Below, one piece after another: positions 24,270 to 32,079 of a stretch of 64,000 nucleotides of DNA. The DNA lies in NCBI RefSeq assembly GCF_000717715.1, contig NZ_JOAI01000036.1, positions 22,769 through 86,768 of the forward strand, read 5' to 3'. Origin of the DNA: Streptomyces sp. NRRL B-24484. Lineage in GTDB: Bacteria > Actinomycetota > Actinomycetes > Streptomycetales > Streptomycetaceae. Position numbers and translations under genes: made by a program. The notes under the pieces were generated by a model. It did not search any database, was not told the origin of the DNA, and saw only the letters and a list, made by a program, of their open reading frames with translations. The stretch's first letter is position 1. Each line of letters opens with the position of its first letter.

Positions 24270-25223
24270 CTACTCGACGATGCGGACGGGGAGGTCGCGC
24301 AGGACGTTCTTGAGGGCGGCGGCGAAGCGGTCGTACTCGTCGGTGCGGGCGGAGCCGGGCCGGGTGGCGAGGCCGATCCGGCGGCCGGGTGCGGGGGCGG
24401 CGAAGCGGGCGGCGGCGAGCCGGTCGGAGCGGCCGGCCTCGACGTCGAGGGCGGTGACCGGCAGCAGGGTGGTCCCGAGTCCGCCGGCGACCAGCTGGAC
24501 GAGGGTGGAGAGTCCGGCGATCCGGGTGGTGCCGGCCGCGCCGTCGGCGCCGACCTCGCGGCAGATGTCGAGGGCCTGGTCGCGCAGGCAGTGGCCCTCT
24601 TCGAGGAGCAGGACGTCGAGGTCGAGCAGGACGTCCCGCGGGACGTCGGTGCGGCCGGCCAGCTCGTGCCCGGGCGGGGTGACCAGGACGAAGTCCTCGT
24701 CGAAGAGCGGGATGTCGCGGGTGGGCGCGGCGCCGCCGGCGGGCAGCGCGAGCAGCAGGACGTCGAGCCGACCGGCGGCGAGCCCGTCCAGCAGCGAGGG
24801 GGTGCGCTCCTCGTGGACGTGCAGTTCCAGCTCGGGGTAGCTGTCGCGGACCAGCCGCAGCACGGTGGGCAGCAGGTAGGGGGCGACGGTGGGGATCACG
24901 CCGAGGTGGAGCGGCCCGGTGAAGGGGCGGCGGGCGGCCTCGACCGCCTCGGTGAGGGAGTGCAGGGAGCCGAGGACGCGGCGCGCGTGCTCGGCGACGC
25001 GCTCGCCCAGCGGGGTGATGATGACGCGTCGCGTCGTACGCTCGACGAGCTGGGCGCCGAGGGCGTCCTCCAGTGCGGCGACGGCGCCGGACAGGGCGGG
25101 CTGGCTGGTTCCGGTGGCGGCGGCGGCCTCGCGGAAGTGCCGGTGCTCGGCGACGGCGACGAAGGCGCGGAGCTGGGCAACGCTGGGGGTGCGGGGCTTG
25201 CTGTGGTGCGGGGCAGTACTGAT
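24270..25223 (-). CDS. oxyR: OxyR, LysR-family peroxide-responsive regulator, with apparent ATC start
   Basis: This 317-residue LysR-type regulator controls hydrogen-peroxide defence and is divergent from ahpCD, its classic target. The HTH reads FREAAAATGTSQPALSGAVA, followed by ERTTRRVIITPLGE. The redox segment has the two cysteines of the OxyR switch (EGHCLRDQALDICRE, C-x7-C). The frame is open from the HTH up to codons reading ISTAPHHSKPRTPS, but there is no ATG, GTG or TTG before an in-frame TGA. GGAGAG stands 4 bases before an ATC exactly where homologues would read MST. I annotate that ATC as the start. A start-loss mutation or a base-call error is the alternative. Confidence 0.85.
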   Translation of the reverse strand: MSTAPHHSKPRTPSVAQLRAFVAVAEHRHFREAAAATGTSQPALSGAVAALEDALGAQLVERTTRRVIITPLGERVAEHARRVLGSLHSLTEAVEAARRPFTGPLHLGVIPTVAPYLLPTVLRLVRDSYPELELHVHEERTPSLLDGLAAGRLDVLLLALPAGGAAPTRDIPLFDEDFVLVTPPGHELAGRTDVPRDVLLDLDVLLLEEGHCLRDQALDICREVGADGAAGTTRIAGLSTLVQLVAGGLGTTLLPVTALDVEAGRSDRLAAARFAAPAPGRRIGLATRPGSARTDEYDRFAAALKNVLRDLPVRIVE

Positions 25224-25363
25224 AGCTCTCTCCGATCAGATGTGACGAGTCTAGCTATTTCCCCGATCAGTCCATGGTGTGCGAGGGTGGATGGCGTCCG
25301 AATACGTCGAACCATAGGCAATTCGGGCACTTTCCCTCATATCTCAAACCAGGAGTAGCGAAC
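25224..25363. promoter_or_regulatory. oxyR-ahpC divergent control region
   Basis: This 140-base region holds a direct repeat CCGATCAG at 25232-25239 and 25263-25270 (31-base period, three helical turns) and the dyad ATAGCT (25222-25227) / AGCTAT (25253-25258), similar to OxyR ATAG...CTAT half-sites. A TAGACT box for oxyR reads on the minus strand at 25248-25253. Confidence 0.55.
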
Positions 25364-25915
25364 GTGCTCACGATCGGTGACAAGTTCCCCGAGTTCGAAC
25401 TCAACGCCTGCGTCGACCTCGACGCCGCGAACGCCTTCGCCGAGATCAACCACAAGACCTACGAGGGCAAGTGGAAGATCGTTTTCTTCTGGCCGATGGA
25501 CTTCACCTTCGTCTGCCCGACCGAGATCGCCGCGTTCGGCAAGCTGAACGAGGAGTTCGCCGACCGCGACGCGCAGGTCCTGGGCGTCTCCGGTGACTCC
25601 GAGTTCGTGCACCACGCCTGGCGCAAGGACCACAAGGACCTGCGCGACCTGCCGTTCCCGATGCTGGCCGACGTCAAGCACGACCTGATGCGCGCCTGCG
25701 GCGTCGAGGCCGCCGACGGCACCGCCCAGCGCGCGGTGTTCATCGTCGACCCGAACAACGAGATCCAGTTCGTCATGGTGACCGCCGGCTCCGTCGGCCG
25801 TAACCCCAAGGAGGTCCTGCGGGTGCTCGACGCCCTGCAGACCGACGAGCTGTGCCCGTGCAACTGGACCAAGGGCGAGGACACCCTCGACGCCCAGGCC
25901 CTCCTGGCGGGCTGA
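25364..25915 (+). CDS. ahpC: Alkyl hydroperoxide reductase AhpC (2-Cys peroxiredoxin)
   Basis: This 183-residue peroxiredoxin reduces peroxides. The peroxidatic cysteine is in DFTFVCPTEIAAF near residue 45, and the resolving cysteine lies in the C-terminal DELCPCNW segment. The GTG at 25364 follows AGGAG at 25351-25355. It is the first gene of an ahpC-ahpD operon and is divergent from oxyR, so peroxide induction through OxyR is expected. In actinobacteria AhpC is recycled by the AhpD disulfide system rather than AhpF, which matches the downstream gene. Confidence 0.97.
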   Translation: MLTIGDKFPEFELNACVDLDAANAFAEINHKTYEGKWKIVFFWPMDFTFVCPTEIAAFGKLNEEFADRDAQVLGVSGDSEFVHHAWRKDHKDLRDLPFPMLADVKHDLMRACGVEAADGTAQRAVFIVDPNNEIQFVMVTAGSVGRNPKEVLRVLDALQTDELCPCNWTKGEDTLDAQALLAG

Positions 25916-25918
25916 CCG

Positions 25919-26455
25919 ATGGCCCTCGACGACCTCAAGGCCGCCCTCCCCGGCTACGCCAAGGACCTCAAGCTCAACCTGAGCGCGGTCATCGGCAACT
26001 CCGACCTCCCGGCGCAGCAGCTCTGGGGCACCGTGCTGGCCTGTGCGATGGCCACCCGCTCCCCCGCCGTGCTGCGCGAGCTGGAGCCGGAGGCGAAGGC
26101 GAACCTCAAGCCGGAGGCGTACGACGCCGCCAAGGGCGCCGCCGCCGTCATGGGGATGAACAACGTCTACTACCGGACGCTGCACCTGCTCTCCGACAAG
26201 GAGTACAGCGGCATGCGGGCGGGCCTGCGGATGAACATCATCGGCACCCCGGGCGTCGAGAAGGCCGACTTCGAGCTGTGGTGCTTCGCGGTCTCCGCGA
26301 TCAACGGCTGCGGCCAGTGCCTCGACTCGCACGAGGCCGTCCTCAAGAAGGCCGGTGTCGAGCGCGAGGTGATCCAGGCGTCGATCAAGATCGCCTCGGT
26401 GATCCAGGCGGTCGCCGCCACCCTCGACTCCGAGGCCGCCATCGCGTCCATCTGA
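25919..26455 (+). CDS. ahpD: Alkyl hydroperoxidase AhpD
   Basis: This 178-residue AhpD links AhpC to dihydrolipoamide-type reductants and has weak hydroperoxidase activity itself. The active site is clear: [21 protein letters not shown] contains the conserved Glu and the CGQC pair with the following His, near residues 118-137. The ATG lies 3 bases after the ahpC stop, so the genes form one operon. It is followed by a long GC-rich hairpin shared with the convergent AI-2E-type permease. Confidence 0.97.
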   Translation: MALDDLKAALPGYAKDLKLNLSAVIGNSDLPAQQLWGTVLACAMATRSPAVLRELEPEAKANLKPEAYDAAKGAAAVMGMNNVYYRTLHLLSDKEYSGMRAGLRMNIIGTPGVEKADFELWCFAVSAINGCGQCLDSHEAVLKKAGVEREVIQASIKIASVIQAVAATLDSEAAIASI

Positions 26456-26473
26456 CGCACCCGGCGAACCACG

Positions 26474-26548
26474 AGGGGCGCGGGGAACCGCGCGGGACGG
26501 AAGACAGCTGAGCTCGGCTGCTCCCACCGCGCGGTTCCCCGCGCCCCT
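26474..26548. terminator. Long dispersed-type hairpin between ahpD and the AI-2E permease
   Basis: Two perfect 22-base arms starting AGGGGCGCGGGGAACC are separated by 31 bases. The core AGGGGCGCGGGGA recurs at 35867, and similar elements are common between streptomycete genes. It probably terminates both convergent genes. Confidence 0.75.
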
Positions 26549-26552
26549 GGCG

Positions 26553-27893
26553 TCATTTCTGGCGGGCGTTCTCCAGGGCCTCGAAGACCTCCAGGCCGGC
26601 GGCGTTGCGGCGGCGCAGGTGCGAGACGACGGTGTTGGTCACCGCGATCAGCGGGACGGCCACGATGGCGCCGCCGATGCCGCCGACGATCGAGCCCGCG
26701 GCCACGCCCAGCACCACGGCGAGCGGGTGCACGGCCACCGCGCGGCCGAGGATCAGCGGCTGCAGCAGGTGCCCCTCGATCTGCTGGACGGCGACGAGCA
26801 CGACCAGCACCATCAGCGCCGTGAACGGTCCGACGGTGACCAGCGCGATCAGCACCGCGATGGTGCCGGTGACCAGGGCGCCGACCAGCGGCACGAAGGC
26901 CCCGAGGAAGATGATCACGGCCAGCGGCATGGCCATCGGGACGCCGAGCAGCTGGATGCCGATGCCGATGCAGAGCGCGTCGATGAAGGCGACGAAGACC
27001 GTGCCGCGCACGTAGGCGGTGAGCGTGGCCCAGGCCTTCGGGCCGGCGCCGGCCATGGCGTAGCGGGAGTGCCGGGGCAGGCAGCGCAGCGCCCAGGACC
27101 AGATCCGGGCGCCGTCGTAGAGCAGGAAGAACGTGGTGAAGGCGGCGAGGACGACGCCGGTGAGCACCTCGACGGCGATGGTCACGCCGGTGAAGCCGGC
27201 CGAGGTGATCTGCTCGGAGTTGCTGCCGATGGCGGTGGAGATCTGCCGGGCGAAGTCGTTGATCTGCTGCTGCGTCAGGTGCAGCGGGCCGGTCACCAGC
27301 CACTCGCGGAGCTGGTTGACACCGTCCTGGACCTTGCCGGTGACGGACTCCAGGTTGCTGGTCACCTGCCAGACCACGAACCAGCCGACCAGGCCGATGC
27401 CGGCGAGGCCGCTGAGGAAGGTCCCGGCGGCGGCCAGCGAGCGGGGCACGCCAAGTCGTTTGAGCCAGGAGACGGTGGGCTCCAGCAGGGCGGAGATCAG
27501 CAGCGCCGCGAGCACGGCGAAGGCGACCAGCCGCAGCATGTCGACGACCCGGAACAGCACGTAGAGGGCGACGCCGAGCAGCAGCAGCCGCCAGGTGGAC
27601 TCGGCGGCCACCCGCAGGCCCCACGGCACCGCCTCGACCGGGGTCGCGGGGCGGCCGGGGTTGTGGACCTCGCGGACGATCGGCGGCAGCCGCTCGGGTT
27701 CGGCCCGCCGCGGCACGGGGACGTGGTCGGCCGTCCCGTCCTCGCCGTCCGCGGCGGCGAACGCGTCGGCCTGGGCGGCAGCCCGGCGCCGGCGCTCCAG
27801 TGCGGCCCACACGCCGGCGGCGACCGCGCCCGTCCTGGCGAGCACCTTGAGCATGCTGCGGTCCCGCGTTCCGTCGGCCCTGTCGGCTGCCAC
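26553..27893 (-). CDS. AI-2E family transporter (PerM/TqsA-like)
   Basis: This protein has about 446 residues. A hydrophilic N-terminal 100 residues is followed by about eight membrane segments in the AI-2E/PerM pattern: LVAFAVLAALLISALLEP, then a large loop QVTSNLESVTGKVQDGVNQL, then GALVTGTIAVLIALV and the late conserved QQIEGHLLQPLILGRAV. Members export small molecules such as autoinducer-2 or act as Na/Li-proton antiporters; the substrate here is unknown. I chose the GTG at 27893, which has GGGGAGG 9 bases upstream; an internal ATG at 27854 is the alternative. Confidence 0.88.
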   Translation of the reverse strand: MAADRADGTRDRSMLKVLARTGAVAAGVWAALERRRRAAAQADAFAAADGEDGTADHVPVPRRAEPERLPPIVREVHNPGRPATPVEAVPWGLRVAAESTWRLLLLGVALYVLFRVVDMLRLVAFAVLAALLISALLEPTVSWLKRLGVPRSLAAAGTFLSGLAGIGLVGWFVVWQVTSNLESVTGKVQDGVNQLREWLVTGPLHLTQQQINDFARQISTAIGSNSEQITSAGFTGVTIAVEVLTGVVLAAFTTFFLLYDGARIWSWALRCLPRHSRYAMAGAGPKAWATLTAYVRGTVFVAFIDALCIGIGIQLLGVPMAMPLAVIIFLGAFVPLVGALVTGTIAVLIALVTVGPFTALMVLVVLVAVQQIEGHLLQPLILGRAVAVHPLAVVLGVAAGSIVGGIGGAIVAVPLIAVTNTVVSHLRRRNAAGLEVFEALENARQK

Positions 27894-28251
27894 GTCCGCG
27901 CCCTCCCCGTTCGTCCTGTCCGCCAGACGGTACCCGCCCGGGGTGTCCGCGGTCCCGTCCGCCCCGGCGCCCTTCTGCAGCACGGAAGATGACGAATCAA
28001 CGCAGATCGGATGGTTTCGGACACCGTCGAGCGGGGAGGACACCGAACAAAGGACCAACTGCCGGCGGACCGGCCGGTGCCGGAGGTCCAGGACCCGCTC
28101 CGGCGCCCCGCGTCCGCATCGAGCCGCACCGCCCGTGAGCGCCCTGGTCAGCGCCGCCCGGGCGGCGCGGCCCGCCCTCGGCCCCGCGGCACGCGGAAGG
28201 CCCCCGACCGGAGCGGTCGGGGGCCTTCGCTGCACGAGGGTGCCGGCAGGA
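27894..28251. other. Intergenic region upstream of the AI-2E permease
   Basis: This 358-base gap contains the transglycosylase terminator at 28196-28228 and otherwise only the presumed promoter region of the permease. I see no coding frame or further repeat that I would defend. Confidence 0.5.
28196..28228 (-). terminator. Terminator after the transglycosylase gene
   Basis: A perfect 15-bp stem (GAAGGCCCCCGACCG and its complement) with a GAG loop starts 24 bases past the stop. Its outer arm GAAGGCCCCCG is identical to that of the hairpin at 10836. Confidence 0.85.
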
Positions 28252-28935
28252 TCAGTACCAGTGGTGGGACTGCCAGAACGACCAGGCGCCGCAGGGGCTG
28301 CCGTAGCGGCTGTTCATGTAGTTGAGGCCCCACTTGATCTGGGTGGCCGGGTTGGTCTTCCAGTCGGCGCCGGCCGAGGCCATCTTGGAGCCCGGCAGGG
28401 CCTGCACCAGGCCGTACGCGCCGGAGGACGCGTTGGTGGCGGTGTAGTCCCAGCCGCTCTCGCGCTTCACGATCTCGCTGAAGCAGGAGAACTGGTCGGC
28501 GTCGCCGACGATCTGGGCGGCCATCGCCTGGACCGAGCCGGCCGGGACCGCGGCGAGCGCGGTCCGCGCGGCAGCGCGGTTGGCGGCCTCTTCGTCTGCC
28601 TTGCGCTTCGCCTCTTCGGCGGCCTTGGCGGCCTTCTCCGCGTCGGCCTTGGCCTGCGCGTCGGCGGCGGCCTTCTGGCGCGCGGCCTCTTCGGCTGCCT
28701 TCTTGGCGGCCGCGTCGGCGGACACCTGCTGGGCGCTCGCCTGGCGGGCGAAGTTGTCGCTGATGGTCTGTGCCTGGGCGCCGGAGGGCACATCGGCGAG
28801 CAGCGTGGCGCTCGCGACGTCGACCGTCTGTGCGGTCGTGCCCTCGCTGCCCGAGGCCGCGCCCACGACCGCACCGACAGCGGTGACGGCGGTGGCGGAG
28901 GCCACAGCAACTCCCCGGACCGAGATCCGAGTCAC
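28252..28935 (-). CDS. Secreted transglycosylase SLT-domain protein
   Basis: This 227-residue secreted protein has a signal peptide (residues 1-30), a coiled, Ala/Lys/Glu-rich helix (about 75-125, AAKKAAEEAARQKAAADAQA-like) and a C-terminal lysozyme-like domain. The catalytic region FSEIVKRESGWDYTATNASS contains the glutamate, followed by GAYGLVQALPGSKMAS and the ending CGAWSFWQSHHWY. Such proteins cleave peptidoglycan and are common in streptomycetes. The GTG at 28935 follows GGAAGGAAA. The long upstream gap could hold regulatory RNA, but the c-di-AMP riboswitch consensus was not found there. Confidence 0.9.
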   Translation of the reverse strand: MTRISVRGVAVASATAVTAVGAVVGAASGSEGTTAQTVDVASATLLADVPSGAQAQTISDNFARQASAQQVSADAAAKKAAEEAARQKAAADAQAKADAEKAAKAAEEAKRKADEEAANRAAARTALAAVPAGSVQAMAAQIVGDADQFSCFSEIVKRESGWDYTATNASSGAYGLVQALPGSKMASAGADWKTNPATQIKWGLNYMNSRYGSPCGAWSFWQSHHWY

Positions 28936-29361
28936 ATGGTTTCCTTCCGGCGGCGACCGCGCGTGACCGTACGGACGCAACATGCCCCTTGCCGCTCGCC
29001 TCCGTCGGTACTGGTCACGGGAGACACTGGCCCGACTGCCGGGCCGAGCGGACTCGGAACGGCGTGGTGAACGGGCGGCGTACGACTCATCGGTGTTCAG
29101 TTGTGTGCCCGCCGACCGGAGTTGCCGGGCGCGATTCTGCCGTACGCGGGGCCTGACAGAACCCTCACCATGCCGCACCGGGACGTGTCTACGCAATTCC
29201 CGGTTGCGTGGCGGATCTCACAATCTTTGCGAGCTGGGCTTTTGCCCGAAAGGTCGTCGACGACCCGTCCGATCCGGTGACAGATCGAGGGGCCCGCCGC
29301 TATGCGGCAGGCCCCTTGACGGTCATTCATACTGATTTGTCCGCTTTTGTCACTGCCGTTC
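28936..29361. other. 426-base intergenic region upstream of the transglycosylase gene
   Basis: The region contains the PhoH terminator at 29288-29316, a small GGGC-TTTT-GCCC hairpin near 29236-29247 and an inverted repeat ACGCAA / TTGCGT at 29191-29209. It is less GC-rich than its surroundings. No coding frame with a ribosome-binding site was found. Confidence 0.5.
29288..29316 (-). terminator. Terminator after the PhoH gene
   Basis: Two arms of 13 bases (AGGGGCCCGCCGC and GCGGCAGGCCCCT, one mismatch) enclose a TAT loop 46 bases past the stop. A short T-rich run follows on neither strand. Confidence 0.7.
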
Positions 29362-30696
29362 CTACGGCTGGATGTCCTCCAGCATCTCGGTGACCAGGGC
29401 GGCGATCTGCGAGCGCTCGGAGCGGGTCAGCGTGATGTGGGCGAAGAGCGGATGCCCCTTCAGCTTCTCGACCACCGCGACCACGCCGTCGTAGCGGCCG
29501 ACCCGCAGGTTGTCCCGCTGGGCCACGTCGTGGGTGAGGACCACCCGCGAGCCCTGGCCGATCCGGGACAGCACCGTCAGCAGGACGTTCCGCTCCAGCG
29601 ACTGGGCCTCGTCCACGATCACGAAGGCGTCGTGCAGCGAGCGGCCGCGGATGTGGGTGAGCGGCAGGACCTCCAGCATCCCGCGGGAGATGACCTCCTC
29701 GATCACGTCCGGGGTGGTGACCGCGGAGAGGGTGTCGAAGACGGCCTGGGCCCAGGGCCCCATCTTCTCGGCCTCGCTGCCCGGCAGGTAGCCGAGCTCC
29801 TGGCCGCCGACCGCGTACAGCGGGCGGAACACCATCACCTTGCGGTGCTGGCCGCGCTCCAGCACGGCCTCCAGGCCGGCGCACAGCGCCAGCGCCGACT
29901 TGCCGGTGCCGGCCCGGCCGCCCATCGAGACGATGCCCACCTCGGGGTCGAGCAGCAGGTCGAGGGCGACCCGCTGCTCGGCGCTGCGGCCGCGCAGGCC
30001 GAACGCCTCACGGTCGCCGCGCACCAGGCGCACCCGCCCGTCGTGGGTGACCCGGCCGAGGGCCCGGCCGCGCTCCGACTGCAGGACGAGCCCGGTGTGC
30101 ACCGGCAGCTCGGCGGCGCCGTCGACGTCCACCGCGGCGTCGTGCGGGGCTCCGAAGAGCGCGTCGACCTGGTCGCCGGGGACGTGCAGCTCCGTCATGC
30201 CCGTCCACCCGGAGGTGATCGCGAGCTCGGCCCGGTACTCCTCGGCCAGCAGGCCGACCGAGCTGGCCTTGATCCGCAGCGGGAGGTCCTTGGAGACGAC
30301 GGTGACGTCGTACCCCTCGGCCTGCAGGTTGCGGGCGACCGCCAGGATGCGGGTGTCGGACTCGCCGCCGCCCGCGCGGTAGCCGGCCGGCAGGATCGAC
30401 GGGTCGGAGTGGTTCAGCTCGACCCGGATGGTGCCGCCGAGCTCGCCGACCGGGATCGGTTCGTCGAGCCGGCCGTGGCGGATCCGGTAGTCGTCGAGGA
30501 GGCGCAGCGCCTGGCGGGCGAAGTAGCCCAGCTCCGGGTGGTGCCGCTTGGCCTCCAGCTCGGTGACCACGACCACCGGCAGGACGACCTCGTGCTCCTC
30601 GAAGCGGGTCATGGCGAGCGGGTCCGCCAGGAGCACGCTGGTGTCGAGAACGTACGTGCGCCGGTCTGGTGTCCGGCGGCTCTTGGAACTGACCAC
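29362..30696 (-). CDS. PIN-domain PhoH-family ATPase (PhoH2)
   Basis: This 444-residue protein joins an N-terminal PIN ribonuclease domain (about 10-150: [37 protein letters not shown] and [12 protein letters not shown] carry the acidic residues) to a PhoH-type helicase/ATPase domain (about 230-430) with P-loop [16 protein letters not shown] and Walker [13 protein letters not shown]. PhoH2 proteins unwind and cleave RNA. The GTG at 30696 follows GGAGG by 5 bases. The gene stands alone between uppS and the transglycosylase gene, with a hairpin after its stop. It is well conserved in actinobacteria. Confidence 0.95.
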   Translation of the reverse strand: MVSSKSRRTPDRRTYVLDTSVLLADPLAMTRFEEHEVVLPVVVVTELEAKRHHPELGYFARQALRLLDDYRIRHGRLDEPIPVGELGGTIRVELNHSDPSILPAGYRAGGGESDTRILAVARNLQAEGYDVTVVSKDLPLRIKASSVGLLAEEYRAELAITSGWTGMTELHVPGDQVDALFGAPHDAAVDVDGAAELPVHTGLVLQSERGRALGRVTHDGRVRLVRGDREAFGLRGRSAEQRVALDLLLDPEVGIVSMGGRAGTGKSALALCAGLEAVLERGQHRKVMVFRPLYAVGGQELGYLPGSEAEKMGPWAQAVFDTLSAVTTPDVIEEVISRGMLEVLPLTHIRGRSLHDAFVIVDEAQSLERNVLLTVLSRIGQGSRVVLTHDVAQRDNLRVGRYDGVVAVVEKLKGHPLFAHITLTRSERSQIAALVTEMLEDIQP

Positions 30697-30750
30697 TAGG
30701 CCTCCAGAGCGGATGACCCAGCGTCACCCGCGGCTCACCGGTCCCCGCGA

Positions 30751-30782
30751 CCCCGGTGGCCGGGGTACCGGTCTGACCGGTA
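30751..30782. promoter_or_regulatory. Adjacent inverted repeats upstream of the PhoH gene
   Basis: CCCCGG-TGG-CCGGGG (30751-30765) is followed directly by TACCGGT-CTG-ACCGGTA (30766-30782). It lies between the uppS stop and the PhoH start. It could be a terminator for uppS or an operator for the PhoH gene. Confidence 0.35.
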
Positions 30783-30910
30783 TATGCCCCCGTAGTGGCT
30801 CGTGCATACCCCTGGGCGTGAACTGCCGGGTCACAACAGGAGCACGTTTTGGGGCCGTGGCCTGCGGGTATTTCGTTTGACCCGGCGTCAGTGCCGTCCG
30901 GCCGGAGGGC

Positions 30911-31705
30911 TCAGAGGCCCAGGCGGCGGTTGCGCAGCTGGAAGTCGCGCAGCGCCCGGAGGAAGTCGACCTTGCGGAAGGCGGGCCAGTACGCCTCGCA
31001 GAAGTAGAACTCGCTGTGGGCGCTCTGCCAGAGCAGGAAGCCGGAGAGCCGCTGCTCGCCCGAGGTGCGGATGACCAGGTCGGGGTCGGGCTGGCCCTTG
31101 GTGTAGAGGTGCTCGGCGATGTGCTCGACGTCGAGGATCTCGGCGAGCTGCTCGATCGAGGTGCCGCGGTCGGCGTGCTCCTGGAGCAGCGAGCGGACGG
31201 CGTCGGCGATCTCGCGGCGGCCGCCGTAGCCGATCGCGACGTTGACGGTGACGCCCTCGATGTGGGCGGTGTCGTGGGCCGCCTCCTTGAGCACCTGGGA
31301 GGTGCGCGGGGGCAGCAGGTCGAGCGCGCCGACCGGGTTGATCCGCCAGCGGCGGGCCTCGGCGAGGCCGCGGACGGCGTCCTCGATGATGCCGAGCAGC
31401 GGGACGAGCTCCTCGGCGGGCCGGGCCAGGTTGTCGGTGGAGAGCATCCACAGGGTGACGACCTTGACGTGGGTCTCGTCGCACCAGCCGAGGAACTCGC
31501 TGATCTTGTCGGCGCCGCGCTGGTGGCCCTGGGCGGTGGTGCCGCCGGTGGCCTTCGCCCAGCGGCGGTTGCCGTCGAGGATCACGCCGATGTGGCGGGG
31601 GGTGTTGTCGAGGTGGACCTCGACCCGCCGGCCGTACAGCCGGTAGGCGTTGTCCAGCAGGGTGCGCAGACCCGGCGTTCGCTCGACGACATCGCGCAGA
31701 CCCAT
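30911..31705 (-). CDS. uppS: Isoprenyl transferase (cis-prenyl diphosphate synthase, UppS family)
   Basis: This 264-residue cis-prenyltransferase elongates farnesyl or geranyl diphosphate with IPP to make the lipid carrier for cell-wall and glycan synthesis. The conserved blocks are complete: HIGVILDGNRRWAKATGGTT near residues 50-70 with the catalytic Asp, GYGGRREIADAVRSL, DLVIRTSGEQRLSGFLLWQS near 215-234 and SEFYFCEAYWPAFRKVDFL. The ATG at 31705 follows GAGGAAC. An upstream ATG at 31744 would add 13 unlikely residues. It uses the IPP made by IspH. Confidence 0.96.
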   Translation of the reverse strand: MGLRDVVERTPGLRTLLDNAYRLYGRRVEVHLDNTPRHIGVILDGNRRWAKATGGTTAQGHQRGADKISEFLGWCDETHVKVVTLWMLSTDNLARPAEELVPLLGIIEDAVRGLAEARRWRINPVGALDLLPPRTSQVLKEAAHDTAHIEGVTVNVAIGYGGRREIADAVRSLLQEHADRGTSIEQLAEILDVEHIAEHLYTKGQPDPDLVIRTSGEQRLSGFLLWQSAHSEFYFCEAYWPAFRKVDFLRALRDFQLRNRRLGL

Positions 31706-32079
31706 GTTCCTCGGCCCCTCCGTGCTCGTCCGCCGCTCGCCCACCTGGTGCGGAATTCCTGGCGCAGCCTACTCCGGCAGTGCGCATGGAGGTAAAGCCG
31801 CAGGTACCGATGGGGTCACGGCTTCGCCCCGGGAGCGTCCCGGGGCCGCGCGGGCCGCTCGGACACGATCCGGTCTCCGCTTCCTTAAGCCAGCCGTAAG
31901 ACGGCGTAAAGCCGCCGTCCGCTTCTTGACGCCCGGCATTGGTCTAGTCCAGCTTGTGAGCGAGGGCACACCGGAGCCCTTCCCACACCTCCGCGGCCCC
32001 AGCCGTCCCTCCCCCACGCGGAGCCGCCGCGACCCCCACCGCGGCGGCTCCCCTCCGCCTTCCTTCCAGGAGCCCGCCC
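31706..32079. other. Divergent intergenic region between uppS and the chitinase gene
   Basis: The 374 bases hold the chitinase promoter with a DasR-like operator near 31926-31955 and a CT-rich leader. A short frame reading into the chitinase from the left has no ribosome-binding site and is not called. Confidence 0.55.
31926..31955 (+). promoter_or_regulatory. Chitinase promoter with DasR-type dre operator
   Basis: TTGACG at 31926-31931 and a CAGCTT box at 31950-31955 (18-base spacing) are overlapped by ATTGGTCTAGTCCAGC at 31938-31953. This matches the DasR operator consensus ACTGGTCTAGACCAGT at 13 of 16 positions, so repression lifted by chito-oligosaccharide or GlcNAc metabolism is likely. 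Confidence 0.65.

Noticed and set aside
24270..24899. A 209-residue oxyR starting at the GTG at 24899
   Set aside because: The frame continues upstream through a complete LysR HTH, so this would be a truncated protein without its DNA-binding domain.
23034..25358. A 774-codon plus-strand frame over the HNH, AAA and oxyR genes
   Set aside because: It is antisense to three genes with complete catalytic or DNA-binding motifs; composition is typical of shadow frames.
28936..29361. A c-di-AMP (ydaO) riboswitch before the transglycosylase gene
   Set aside because: Such genes often carry one in streptomycetes, but I could not find the conserved GGGGTGAAT-type core in this gap.
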